Of a DNA stretch of 64,000 nucleotides, positions 50,834 through 59,087 are shown piece after piece; positions within the stretch are counted from its first letter, which is position 1; the number at the start of each line of letters is the position of its first letter. The stretch is from Frankiales bacterium (GTDB taxonomy: Bacteria > Actinomycetota > Actinomycetes > Mycobacteriales > SCTD01). The DNA lies in assembly GCA_025966135.1 (NCBI GenBank), contig JAOPVP010000046.1:88751-152750 (forward strand). Reading direction: 5' to 3'. The translations under genes were made by a program, and so were the position numbers. The notes under the pieces are model-generated. The model worked only from the letters and a program-made list of their open reading frames with translations. It did not search any database and had not been told where the DNA came from.

Positions 50834-51330
50834 CAGCCGGCGCACTCGTCGGGATCATCATGGGGAGCGACTCGGACTGGCCGACGATGGAGCCCGCGGC
50901 GGAGGCGCTGAAGGAGTTCGACGTCCCGCATGAGGTGCGGGTCGTGTCCGCGCACCGCACGCCGGTCGACATGCTCGACTACGCCTCCTCCGCTGCCGAC
51001 CGCGGTTTGCGGGTGGTCATCGCCGGGGCAGGCGGCGCCGCCCACCTGCCGGGCATGGTGGCTTCGATGACACCGCTCCCGGTCATCGGCGTCCCGGTCC
51101 CGCTCAAGCACCTCGACGGGATGGACTCGCTGCTGTCGATCGTGCAGATGCCGGCCGGCGTTCCGGTCGCGACCGTGTCGATCGCCGGTGCCCGCAACGC
51201 GGGCCTTCTCGCCGTCCGGGTGCTCGCGTCCGCGGACCCGGTGCTGCTGCAGCGGATGAAGGCCTTCCAGGTCGCCCTCGGCGATCAGGCACGAGCGAAG
51301 GATGCTTCCCTTCAGGCCAGGTTGACCTAA
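50821..51330 (+). CDS. purE: N5-CAIR mutase
   Basis: This 169-residue protein has the PurE signature [26 protein letters not shown] and [14 protein letters not shown]. It moves the carboxyl group of N5-CAIR to C4 and acts directly after PurK, with which it is translationally coupled. The 83 nt that follow to the DUF1800 gene show no clear signal. Confidence 0.94.
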   Translation: MGSVAAGALVGIIMGSDSDWPTMEPAAEALKEFDVPHEVRVVSAHRTPVDMLDYASSAADRGLRVVIAGAGGAAHLPGMVASMTPLPVIGVPVPLKHLDGMDSLLSIVQMPAGVPVATVSIAGARNAGLLAVRVLASADPVLLQRMKAFQVALGDQARAKDASLQARLT

Positions 51331-51413
51331 CTTCGGGTGCGGAGGGGTTGCGCACGGATTGCGAGTGACGTCCAGGGCGTGACGTTTGCGGCGTAAGCCC
51401 GTTGTATGTCGCA

Positions 51414-52964
51414 ATGATCACCCCGACGACCTTCCTGAGGGCACGCGTGCCGCAGCTGAGCCGCCGTTCCGCTCTGACGTCCGCACTGGTCAGCCTCGCG
51501 GCGGCTGGGGTGGCGGTCGCACGCACGTCCGATGCGGCCGCGCCCGCCGCACCGACGTACCGTCCGTTGCCCGTCACGGACGACCCGGTGCTGCATGCCG
51601 TCCGCCGGCTCAGCTTCGGCGCCACCCCGCAGCTCGTGGACCACGTGCGTGCGATCGGGGTGAGTGCCTGGCTGGACGAGCAGCTCGGGAGCATGCCCGA
51701 CCTCCACGGCACCGTGGTCGGCGCCGGTCCGGCCCTCCCGCTGCCGGAGGTGGTCGCCGCGGCTGTGGCCTCGGTGGCTCACCGCGACGCCGTACAGGAC
51801 CTGCAGGTCGCCACCTTCGCGCGCGCGGCCTGGGGTGACCACCAGGTCTACGAGCTGGTGGTGGAGTTCTGGAGCAACCACCTGTCGATCGCGGCGCAGC
51901 TGCCGTACGTACGTGACCACAAGGCCGTCGACGACCGCGACGTGGTGCGAGCGCACGCGCTCGGCACCTTCGCCGACCTGTTGACGGCGAGCGTCCAGAG
52001 CCCGGCGATGCTGCGCTACCTCAGCAACGCCGAGTCCCGCGGCAGTCACCCCAACGAGAACTACGCCCGCGAGCTGTTGGAGCTGCACACCGTCGGCGTG
52101 CACGCCGGCTACACCCAGCGCGACGTCCGGGACGCCGCCCGCGTGCTGACCGGGCTCACGGTCGACGCCAGGACGGGGCTGTTCAGCTATCGGCCGGAGT
52201 GGCACGCGACCGGCGCGGTGCGGGTGCTCGACTGGACCAGCCCCAACGCCGACCCGGACAAGGGCCTGGACGTGGCCCTCTCGTTGGTCCGCTACCTCGC
52301 CTTCCACCCGGCGACCGCTCACCACCTCGCCACCAAGCTGGTACGGCGGTTGGTCAGCGACACGCCGTCCGTCGCCCTGGTGGCGAGCGCCGCGCGGGTC
52401 TACCTCGAGGGCGGCACGGCGATCGTGCCGGTCCTGCGGCACATCGTGGGGTCCGCGGAGTTCGCGGGGAGCGCGGGGCAGAAGACGCAGCGGCCGTTCG
52501 AGTGGTTCACCGCCGCCGTGCGTGCCCTGGGTCTGCAACCCGCGCCGACGCTGCCCGTGGCCGGCGGCGGCATCGCGTCCTCGCTGCAGCAGCTGGGACA
52601 GGCGCCGTTCGGCTGGCCGGCGCCGGACGGCTACCCCGACACGGCGGCGGCCTGGGCCTCCACCGCCTCGACGCTCTCCCGCTGGAACGCCGCGCAGGCC
52701 CTCGTGCAGGGCGCCGTGCGCGGCATCGGACCCCTGGACGGGGACACCCTCGTCGGCACGCCGCTGCCCGCTACTGCCGGCGCGCTGGTGGATCGCCTGG
52801 CAGGCAAGCTGATCGGTCCCGTGCCGCGCCGTGCACTCCGAGCCGCGGTGCTGCAGGGGGTGTCGATGCCGGCCGGCCAGGCGGTCGACCAGGCCACCAT
52901 CGGTGCCCTCACGCCGCAGATCGCAGCCCTGCTGCTGTCGTCCCCCGAGGCGCAGGTCCGATGA
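51414..52964 (+). CDS. exported DUF1800-family protein
   Basis: This 516-residue protein has an N-terminal export signal (SRRSALTSALVSLAAAGVAVA), possibly Tat type because of the twin arginine. The body has the DUF1800 blocks LHAVRRLSFGATPQLVDHVR, EFWSNHLSIAAQLPYVRDHK and NENYARELLELHTVGVHAGY. It is paired by ATGA overlap with a DUF1501 gene, a constant pairing across bacteria whose biochemical role is not known. The ATG at 51414 is preferred to the TTG at 51402. Confidence 0.85.
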   Translation: MITPTTFLRARVPQLSRRSALTSALVSLAAAGVAVARTSDAAAPAAPTYRPLPVTDDPVLHAVRRLSFGATPQLVDHVRAIGVSAWLDEQLGSMPDLHGTVVGAGPALPLPEVVAAAVASVAHRDAVQDLQVATFARAAWGDHQVYELVVEFWSNHLSIAAQLPYVRDHKAVDDRDVVRAHALGTFADLLTASVQSPAMLRYLSNAESRGSHPNENYARELLELHTVGVHAGYTQRDVRDAARVLTGLTVDARTGLFSYRPEWHATGAVRVLDWTSPNADPDKGLDVALSLVRYLAFHPATAHHLATKLVRRLVSDTPSVALVASAARVYLEGGTAIVPVLRHIVGSAEFAGSAGQKTQRPFEWFTAAVRALGLQPAPTLPVAGGGIASSLQQLGQAPFGWPAPDGYPDTAAAWASTASTLSRWNAAQALVQGAVRGIGPLDGDTLVGTPLPATAGALVDRLAGKLIGPVPRRALRAAVLQGVSMPAGQAVDQATIGALTPQIAALLLSSPEAQVR

Positions 52965-54217
52965 GCCCCTTCGAGGCGCAGGAGTGTGCCGACCTCGCGT
53001 GCACCCGCCGCCGGCTGCTGGCCGGTGCCGCCACCCTCGCTGGGCTTGGGGCTCTCGAGCTCGCCAGCCCGCGGCTGGCGTTCGCTTCCGGCGAGCAGCG
53101 CAGCGACCTGCTCGTGGTCGTCTCGCTCCGAGGCGGCGCCGACGGGCTGTCGCTGGTGCCTCCGCTGTCCGACCCCGGCTACCTGACGGCCCGTCCGGAC
53201 ATCGGCGTGCGCCCCGGCCAGGCGCTCCAGCTGGACGGCGTGTTCGGCTTGCACCCCGGCCTCAGGCCGCTGCTTCCCTTCTGGACCGACAGGCGTCTGG
53301 CGATCGTGCACGCGGTCGGCGACTCCGATGGCACCCGCTCGCACTTCGAGGCGATGGATGCCATGGAGCGCGGCGTCAACGCCGCGACCGCGGTGTCCAG
53401 CGGCTGGGTGGATCGGCACCTGACGGCCCGCGGGCTGCGGGTGGGCGACTTCCCGGCGCTGGCCATCGGCAACCGCCCGCCCGGATCGCTGCAGGGCCCG
53501 GCACCGGACCTCTCGGTCAACAGCGTGAGGGACGTGCGCGTGCGGGTCGCTGACAAGCGACGGGTGCCGACCGAGAAGGCCCTCGCCGAGATGTACGCGG
53601 GGGTGGCCGGGCCGCACGCCGACGCGGCCCGGAGCACGCTCGACGCCCTTCGACGGTTCGCGCCCCTGCGGGACCACCCCTACCTCCCGCGGGTAGGCGT
53701 CAACTACCCCACCGACAGCTTCGGCGTCGGCCTCCGCCAGATCGCGCAGGTCGCGCGGGCAGGCGTCGGACTACAGGTCGCCACCCTCGACCTGGGCGGC
53801 TGGGACACCCACGAGGGGATGGGTGATGCCGCCGGTGGTGCCATGACCCAGCTCGTGAGCCGGCTCGGCGCGGGGCTTGCTGCCTTCGCCAGGGATCTGG
53901 GTCCGCTGCTGGCCACGACCACCATCGTGACGATGTCGGAGTTCGGCCGTCGGGTCTGGCAGAACGGCAGCGGCGGCGTCGACCACGGCCATGGCTCCGC
54001 GATGCTGGTCCTCGGTGGCGGCATCCGGGGCGGCAAGGTCTACGGTCGCTGGTCCGGTCTCGACGCTTCCCACCTGGAGAACGGTGATCTGCGGGTCACG
54101 ACGGACTACCGCGACGTGCTCGGCGAGCTGGTCCAGCGCCGCCTCGGGGGCGGCTCACTCACGACCGTGTTCCCCGACCACCGCCCACGCCTGCTCGACC
54201 TCGCCACGCAGCGCTAG
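52961..54217 (+). CDS. Tat-exported DUF1501-family protein
   Basis: This 418-residue protein has a clear Tat signal (CTRRRLLAGAATLAGLG, then a cleavage region LAFASGE). The DUF1501 body has LLVVVSLRGGADGLSLVPPL, DLGGWDTHEGMGDAAGG and TMSEFGRRVWQNGSGGVDHG, resembling the alkaline phosphatase superfamily fold. It overlaps the DUF1800 gene, so the two are made together and probably act outside the membrane as a pair. Confidence 0.87.
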   Translation: MSPFEAQECADLACTRRRLLAGAATLAGLGALELASPRLAFASGEQRSDLLVVVSLRGGADGLSLVPPLSDPGYLTARPDIGVRPGQALQLDGVFGLHPGLRPLLPFWTDRRLAIVHAVGDSDGTRSHFEAMDAMERGVNAATAVSSGWVDRHLTARGLRVGDFPALAIGNRPPGSLQGPAPDLSVNSVRDVRVRVADKRRVPTEKALAEMYAGVAGPHADAARSTLDALRRFAPLRDHPYLPRVGVNYPTDSFGVGLRQIAQVARAGVGLQVATLDLGGWDTHEGMGDAAGGAMTQLVSRLGAGLAAFARDLGPLLATTTIVTMSEFGRRVWQNGSGGVDHGHGSAMLVLGGGIRGGKVYGRWSGLDASHLENGDLRVTTDYRDVLGELVQRRLGGGSLTTVFPDHRPRLLDLATQR

Positions 54218-54220
54218 AAC

Positions 54221-54274
54221 CGCTTGCGTCTGCCCGCGCGCTGCGTGCGGGTGTCCCTCTGAGCAGACGTAGCG
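54221..54274. terminator. nested stem-loop after the DUF1501 gene
   Basis: The outer arms CGTCTGC (54227-54233) and GCAGACG (54263-54269) are extended by CGCT and AGCG. Inside, CCCGCGC (54233-54239) and GTGCGGG (54245-54251) can form a competing or shifted stem. It lies in the gap of convergent genes and may stop transcription from both sides. There is no T tract. Confidence 0.4.
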
Positions 54275-54279
54275 CCGGC

Positions 54280-54435
54280 CTAGGCAGCAGACCGGATCCG
54301 CGAGTGGGCCAGGAGCGCGGCGATGCTCTCGAGTGCGGCCGGGTTGCTCGGCACCGCCACGTCACTGCTCGGAGCCCGCAGCTGGTCCAGGTGCTCGCGA
54401 TCGCATGGCACCTCGACGCGCTCGACACTTTCCAT
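54280..54435 (-). CDS. small hypothetical protein
   Basis: A 51-residue open frame on the minus strand has a good ribosome site (GGAG, 5 nt from the ATG) and starts MESVERVEVPCDREHLDQ. It is predicted partly helical with no known domain. It fills part of the 315-nt space between the DUF1501 gene and the CoA-binding protein gene; positions 54436-54532 hold nothing that I can recognise. It may be real or chance. Confidence 0.35.
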   Translation of the reverse strand: MESVERVEVPCDREHLDQLRAPSSDVAVPSNPAALESIAALLAHSRIRSAA

Positions 54436-54532
54436 GATCACTCCATCGGCAGGCTGACCGCCGACCTGAGCCCGGCCCAGGATCGGCGGGCCGCCCCTGT
54501 CCGTGCCACTCAGGCGCCCGCCCGCACGCCGA

Positions 54533-54919
54533 TCACGGACCTTCCCACTCGATCTTCGGGCACTTGTCCATGACGACCGTCAGGCCCGCGCGCTCGGCGC
54601 GCTCGGCGGCCTGCGGATCGACGACGCCCAGCTGCATCCACACGCCGACCGCTCCGACCGCAACCGCCTCGTCGACCACCGGACCGACGAGCGCGGAGCG
54701 CACGAAGCAGTCGACGACGTCGACCGGGAAGGGGATCTCGGCGACCGAGCGGTAGCCCTGCTCGCCATGCACGGTCGCCCCGGACGGATGCACAGGGACG
54801 ATTCGCTTTCCCTTGCGCTGCAGGAAGAGTGCGACGTCCCAGGCTGCCCGGCCCTGGTTGTCGGAGAGCCCCACGACCGCCCAGGTCTCCAGCGCCAGCA
54901 GCTGCTCGACGGGACTCAC
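54533..54919 (-). CDS. CoA-binding domain protein
   Basis: This 128-residue protein of the CoA_binding_2 (YccU-like) family has WAVVGLSDNQGRAAWDVA at the N-terminus, GKRIVPVHPSG, VDVVDCFVRS and WMQLGVVDPQAAERA, in the order of a Rossmann-like CoA-binding fold. The GTG start at 54919 overlaps the stop of the zinc-ribbon gene. The role is unknown. Confidence 0.85.
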   Translation of the reverse strand: MSPVEQLLALETWAVVGLSDNQGRAAWDVALFLQRKGKRIVPVHPSGATVHGEQGYRSVAEIPFPVDVVDCFVRSALVGPVVDEAVAVGAVGVWMQLGVVDPQAAERAERAGLTVVMDKCPKIEWEGP

Positions 54920-55182
54920 TCGAGCCCCTCGTACCGCTCGCGCGGGCGCCTCATGTCCCGGAGCCGCTGCTCGTACGTCGCCCCGAGCACCACCAGCAGC
55001 GCGCCGGCTCCAGCGAGCAACGTGCGCTCGCCGACGATGAAGGCCAGCCGCTGGTCGACCTGCCACAGCCGCGCGGCGGTCGGACCCACGACGGGTGGCC
55101 CGCAGAAGGTGCACGTCGGCTCGCCAGTCAGCGCAGTGCCGCAGTCTGGGCAGCGGACGTCAGTGGTGGCGGCTGTGCTCAT
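54916..55182 (-). CDS. small zinc-ribbon protein with a membrane segment
   Basis: This 88-residue protein has a CPDC and CTFC pair near residues 11-27, which form a zinc-ribbon, then a hydrophobic stretch TLLAGAGALLVVLGATY and a basic tail RLRDMRRPRERYEGLE. It overlaps the CoA-binding protein gene downstream. Function is unknown. The 70 nt between it and ugd show no clear signal. Confidence 0.65.
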   Translation of the reverse strand: MSTAATTDVRCPDCGTALTGEPTCTFCGPPVVGPTAARLWQVDQRLAFIVGERTLLAGAGALLVVLGATYEQRLRDMRRPRERYEGLE

Positions 55183-55252
55183 GCCGCACAGGGTGCCTCG
55201 TCAGACCGCCGTACGTCGTGAGGAGCGCAACTCGGGTGTGGACGAGCGTCGG

Positions 55253-56575
55253 TCAGGGACGCCCGAGAGCGCGGTAGGTCCAGCCGGCCTCACGCCAGAG
55301 CACCGGGTCGAGGGCATTGCGGCCGTCGACGATGCGCTTGTGCGCGACCACCGCCGACAGGGCGGAGGGGTCCATGGTGCGGAACTCCTTCCACTCCGTG
55401 AGGTGCAGCACGATGTCGGCGCCCCGGCCCGCTTCGACGGCGGACTCCCGGTAGCCGATCTCGGGGTGGACCCGCTTGGCGTTGTCCATCGCAGCCGGGT
55501 CGTACAGCACCACGGCCGCACCCTGGGACTGGATGGCGGAGGCGACGTCGAGGGCGGGGGAGTCGCGGATGTCGTCGCTGTTGGGCTTGAACGCAGCACC
55601 CAGGACAGCGACGCGGCTACCGGCGAACGAGCCGCCGAGCGACTCGCGGGCCAGGTCGACCATCCGGGCCCGGCGGCGCAGGTTGATGGCGTCGACCTCC
55701 TTGAGGAACGACAGGGCCTGGTCGACGCCGAGCTCGCCGGCCCGAGCCATGAAGGCGCGGATGTCCTTCGGCAGGCAGCCGCCCCCGAAGCCGAGCCCGG
55801 CATGCAGGAACCGTCCGCCGATGCGGGTGTCGTAGGACAACGCCTCCGAAAGCTTCGTCACATCGCCGTGGGTCGCCTCGCAGACCTCGGCCATCGCGTT
55901 GATGAAAGAGATCTTGGTGGCGAGGAACGCGTTGGCCGCGACCTTGACCAGCTGGGCGGTCGCGAAGTCGCAGGTGACCACTGGCGTCGGCACGTCGATG
56001 ACCGGCCCGAAGGCGGCGCGCAGCAGGGCCTCGGCCCGCTCCGAGCGGATCCCGAACACCAGGCGGTCGGGCGTGAGGGTGTCCTCCACCGCGAAGCCTT
56101 CGCGCAGGAACTCCGGGTTCCACGCCAGCTCGACGTCCTTGGCCGTGGCGGTCCGCGCCAGCTCGTCGGCCAGCCGCTCCGCAGTACCGGCTGGGACGGT
56201 GGACTTGCCGACGACGAGGGCCCCGTCCCGCAGGTGCGGCACGAGGGAGCGGAACGAGGCGTCGACGTAGGTCATGTCGGCGGCGTACTCGCCCTTTTTC
56301 TGGGGGGTGCCCACGCAGAGGAAGTGCACGTCCCCGAAGGCTCCGACCTCCTCGTACGACGTGGTGAACCGCAGCCGTCCGGAGTCGAGGTTCTTCTGGA
56401 GCAGCTCGGGGAGCCCGGGCTCGTAGAACGGCACCTGGCCCGACTGCAGAGAGGTGACCTTGGCCTCCTCCACGTCGAGGCCGAGGACCTCGAAGCCGAG
56501 CTCGGCCATGCACACGGCGTGGGTGGCCCCGAGGTAGCCGGTGCCGATCACGGTCAGACGGGGGCGTTCAGTCAT
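55253..56575 (-). CDS. ugd: UDP-glucose 6-dehydrogenase
   Basis: This 440-residue UDP-glucose/GDP-mannose dehydrogenase has the NAD motif VIGTGYLGATHAVCMAELG near residue 9, ELAWNPEFLREGFA near residue 150, and the catalytic cysteine in GFGGGCLPKD near residue 268. The C-terminal domain has VAVLGAAFKPNSDDIRDSP. It makes UDP-glucuronate for cell-envelope glycans. The ATG at 56575 has TAGCCT 6 nt upstream. Confidence 0.92.
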   Translation of the reverse strand: MTERPRLTVIGTGYLGATHAVCMAELGFEVLGLDVEEAKVTSLQSGQVPFYEPGLPELLQKNLDSGRLRFTTSYEEVGAFGDVHFLCVGTPQKKGEYAADMTYVDASFRSLVPHLRDGALVVGKSTVPAGTAERLADELARTATAKDVELAWNPEFLREGFAVEDTLTPDRLVFGIRSERAEALLRAAFGPVIDVPTPVVTCDFATAQLVKVAANAFLATKISFINAMAEVCEATHGDVTKLSEALSYDTRIGGRFLHAGLGFGGGCLPKDIRAFMARAGELGVDQALSFLKEVDAINLRRRARMVDLARESLGGSFAGSRVAVLGAAFKPNSDDIRDSPALDVASAIQSQGAAVVLYDPAAMDNAKRVHPEIGYRESAVEAGRGADIVLHLTEWKEFRTMDPSALSAVVAHKRIVDGRNALDPVLWREAGWTYRALGRP

Positions 56576-56581
56576 TCGACA

Positions 56582-56587
56582 AGGCTA
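56582..56587 (-). promoter_or_regulatory. -10 box of ugd, leaderless type
   Basis: TAGCCT on the minus strand lies 6 nt before the ATG at 56575. Confidence 0.45.
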
Positions 56588-56611
56588 GCCGGGTCGCCTC
56601 GCAAGCATCCC

Positions 56612-56617
56612 TAACAT
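56612..56617 (+). promoter_or_regulatory. -10 box of the fadE25-like gene, leaderless type
   Basis: TAACAT lies 7 nt before the ATG at 56625 and overlaps the alternative ATG at 56616. Confidence 0.45.
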
Positions 56618-56624
56618 GTCGGTC

Positions 56625-57788
56625 ATGGGTACAGCAGACGCCAGTTACGCCCTCTACGGCCTCTCCGAGGAGCACAGGATGCTCCGCGCGGCCGTCCGTG
56701 AGCTCGCCGAGGACAAGATCGCCCCGAGGGCCGCTGAGATCGACGAGACCGCGGAGTACCCGTGGGACGTCCACGAGGCGCTGAAGAAGGCGGACCTGCT
56801 CGCGATCCACGTCCCACAGGAGTACGCCGGAGCCGGCGCCGACCGGATCGCGCACAGCATCGTGGTGGAGGAGATCGCACGCGTCTGTGCTTCTAGCTCC
56901 CTGATCGTCGCCGGCAACAAGCTCGGAACAATGGGGCTGATCCTGGCCGGCTCCGAGGAGCTCAAGAAGCGCTATCTGCCACAGGTGGCCGCCGGCGAGG
57001 CGACCTTCTCCTACGCCCTGTCGGAGCGCGAGGCCGGTAGCGACGCGGCCGCCATGCGCACCAGAGCCGTCCGCGACGGCGACGGCTGGGTGCTGAACGG
57101 CACCAAGTGCTGGATCACGGGTGCGGCGGTCAACACGCACTTCACGGTGATGGCATCCACCGACCCCTCAAAGGGCGCCAAGGGCATCTCAGCGTTCATC
57201 GTGCACAAGGACGACCCGGGCTTCAGCGTCGGCACCAAGGAGCGCAAGCTCGGCATCAAGGGCTCGCCCACGAGTGAGATCTACTTCGAGGACTGCCGGA
57301 TCCCGGCCGACCGCATCATCGGCAACGAGGGCGAGGGCTTCATCACTGCCCTGAGGACCCTCGACCACACCCGGTCGATGATCGGGGCCCAAGCCGTCGG
57401 GATCGCCCAGGGCGCACTCGACGCGGCCATCGCCTACGTCAAGGAACGCAAGCAGTTCGGCAAGTCGGTCGCGGAGTTCCAGGGTGTGCAGTTCATGCTC
57501 GCCGACATGGCGATGAAGGTGGCGGCTGCCCGGCACCTGGTCTACGCCGCCAACGCGTCGGCGGAGCGTGGCGATGCCGACCTCACCTTCCTGTCGAGCG
57601 CCTCGAAGTGCTTTGCCTCCGACACCGCCATGGCGGTGACCACCGATGCGGTGCAGCTGTTCGGCGGCTACGGCTACACCCGCGACTTTCCCGTCGAGCG
57701 GATGATGCGGGACGCCAAGATCACCCAGATCTACGAGGGCACCAACCAGATCCAGCGAATGGTGATGGCACGGGCGCTGTTGACGTAG
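56625..57788 (+). CDS. fadE25: acyl-CoA dehydrogenase FadE25-like
   Basis: This 387-residue full-length acyl-CoA dehydrogenase has [19 protein letters not shown] near the middle, [20 protein letters not shown] and the C-terminal [17 protein letters not shown]. The likely catalytic glutamate is in QIYEGTNQ. It has no paired short subunit and lies near purE, purK, birA and accD5 as FadE25 does in mycobacteria, so a general fatty-acid role is likely. The ATG at 56625 is preferred to 56616 because of the TAACAT box. Confidence 0.85.
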   Translation: MGTADASYALYGLSEEHRMLRAAVRELAEDKIAPRAAEIDETAEYPWDVHEALKKADLLAIHVPQEYAGAGADRIAHSIVVEEIARVCASSSLIVAGNKLGTMGLILAGSEELKKRYLPQVAAGEATFSYALSEREAGSDAAAMRTRAVRDGDGWVLNGTKCWITGAAVNTHFTVMASTDPSKGAKGISAFIVHKDDPGFSVGTKERKLGIKGSPTSEIYFEDCRIPADRIIGNEGEGFITALRTLDHTRSMIGAQAVGIAQGALDAAIAYVKERKQFGKSVAEFQGVQFMLADMAMKVAAARHLVYAANASAERGDADLTFLSSASKCFASDTAMAVTTDAVQLFGGYGYTRDFPVERMMRDAKITQIYEGTNQIQRMVMARALLT

Positions 57789-57833
57789 TCCGACACCGGT
57801 CCTCGCCACCCGAACCGTTGCACAGCAAGCGGC

Positions 57834-58823
57834 TCACACCGCGGAGGAGGCATTCGGCCCGGCCCAACCGCCCCGCGTCAGCTGAGCAAGGGCGACGCCG
57901 ATCAGCATCACGGCACCGCCGCACAGCTGCATGGCGGTAAGGCGTTCGCCCAGCCACCCGTAGGCGAAGCCGGCTGCCAGGAGGGGCTCGAGCATCCCGA
58001 GCACTCCCACGCGCGTCGAGGGCAGGTGGCGCAGCGCGGCCAGCACCAACAGGTAGGGCAGCACCGTTCCCACGATGACGACGCCGACGACGAGCAGCCA
58101 GACAGGTGACTGAAGCTGCTCCAACCGACCCGACAGCGAGACCGTGCGTCCGAGGGTGTGCCAGGGGAAGGAGGTCCAAGGGCTGGCGATCGACCAGAAG
58201 CCGGTCGCGGCCGCAAAGGCCCAGGTGGTGAGGGGTATGACGTCGCGGGTGACGACGAGCGACTCTCCCAGGACGTAGTAGACGGCCAGACCGAGTGCAG
58301 CCCCCAACGCAGCGGCGACACCGATGGGGTCGAGGCGCTCGTGCGGGCCCACGTCTGCCACGAACGCCAGCCCGACCAAGGCCAAGCCGAGTCCGCTCCA
58401 CGCCATGCGTCCCACTGCCCGTCCCTGACCGAAACGCAGCCAGATGGCGATGAACAGCGGCGCTGTGAACTCGAACAGCAGCGCGACACCGACATGCAGC
58501 CGATGGATGGCCACGAAGTAGAGCTGCTGCACCAGGGCGATGCCGAGGATGCCGTAGGCAAGAAGCCGCGGCAGCTCGCGCAGTGCCGGGCGAGGGCCTC
58601 GGTTGCGGCGCGAGAGCGTGATCAGCAGCAGACACAGCAGCGACCCTGCCGCGCGAAGCTCGCTCAGGCGCTGGGCAGGCAGGCCGGTCGACAGGACGAC
58701 CTTGGAGAGGCTGCCGTTCACGCCGTACAGCGCCGCCGCTGCCACCGCGCCGGTCACGGCTATGACTGGTCGGCGGCGGGCCTGAGAGAAGAGGGGCGAA
58801 TCCACCGCCGCGGTGACTGTCAC
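57834..58823 (-). CDS. EamA-family transporter (RhtA-like)
   Basis: This 329-residue membrane protein has ten predicted helices in two EamA repeats, for example VTGAVAAAALYGVNGSLSKV and GVGVLGMLEPLLAAG-type RVGVLGMLEPLLAAGFAYGW near the C-terminus. It may export amino acids or metabolites. The GTG start has TAGGGT 6 nt upstream. The 264-nt stretch between it and the permease gene contains the permease promoter; otherwise I see nothing in it. Confidence 0.8.
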   Translation of the reverse strand: MTVTAAVDSPLFSQARRRPVIAVTGAVAAAALYGVNGSLSKVVLSTGLPAQRLSELRAAGSLLCLLLITLSRRNRGPRPALRELPRLLAYGILGIALVQQLYFVAIHRLHVGVALLFEFTAPLFIAIWLRFGQGRAVGRMAWSGLGLALVGLAFVADVGPHERLDPIGVAAALGAALGLAVYYVLGESLVVTRDVIPLTTWAFAAATGFWSIASPWTSFPWHTLGRTVSLSGRLEQLQSPVWLLVVGVVIVGTVLPYLLVLAALRHLPSTRVGVLGMLEPLLAAGFAYGWLGERLTAMQLCGGAVMLIGVALAQLTRGGWAGPNASSAV

Positions 58824-58829
58824 GTCGGA

Positions 58830-58835
58830 ACCCTA
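58830..58835 (-). promoter_or_regulatory. -10 box of the EamA transporter gene, leaderless type
   Basis: TAGGGT on the minus strand lies 6 nt before the GTG at 58823. Confidence 0.45.
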
Positions 58836-59026
58836 ACTGAGTCAGGGGGTCAGCAACGCGAGATCCCCTCACCTGCAACCGTTTCCGACCAAACCGTGCT
58901 CTTCGCAGCGTTCTCCTGCATCCCACCCAGTTCGTCCGACAAGCGGACCCCGCAGGGCGCAACCGCGCCACCACGGCGTCGCCAGATGTCGTCCATGAGT
59001 CCACTGTGTGACCAGAAAATTTCCTC

Positions 59027-59055
59027 TTGACGCGTGACCCTTCTTTCTTTACGGT
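59027..59055 (+). promoter_or_regulatory. promoter of the APC permease gene
   Basis: TTGACG (59027-59032), a 17-nt spacer and TACGGT (59050-59055) form a good sigma-70-type promoter. GGAGG at 59077-59081 is the ribosome site 6 nt before the ATG. Confidence 0.65.
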
Positions 59056-59061
59056 CCGTAA
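59049..59061. promoter_or_regulatory. palindromic operator over the permease -10 box
   Basis: TTACGG, a central T and CCGTAA form a perfect palindrome covering the -10 element and the probable transcription start. This is a typical repressor site (TetR or GntR type). The bound regulator is unknown; the ROK protein encoded downstream is one candidate. Confidence 0.6.
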
Positions 59062-59087
59062 TCAAATCCAACCTGCGGAGGAAGCCA

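Noticed and set aside
54503..56614. 703-codon open frame on the plus strand
   Set aside because: Antisense to ugd and two small genes; ugd has complete motifs, so the plus-strand frame is a shadow.
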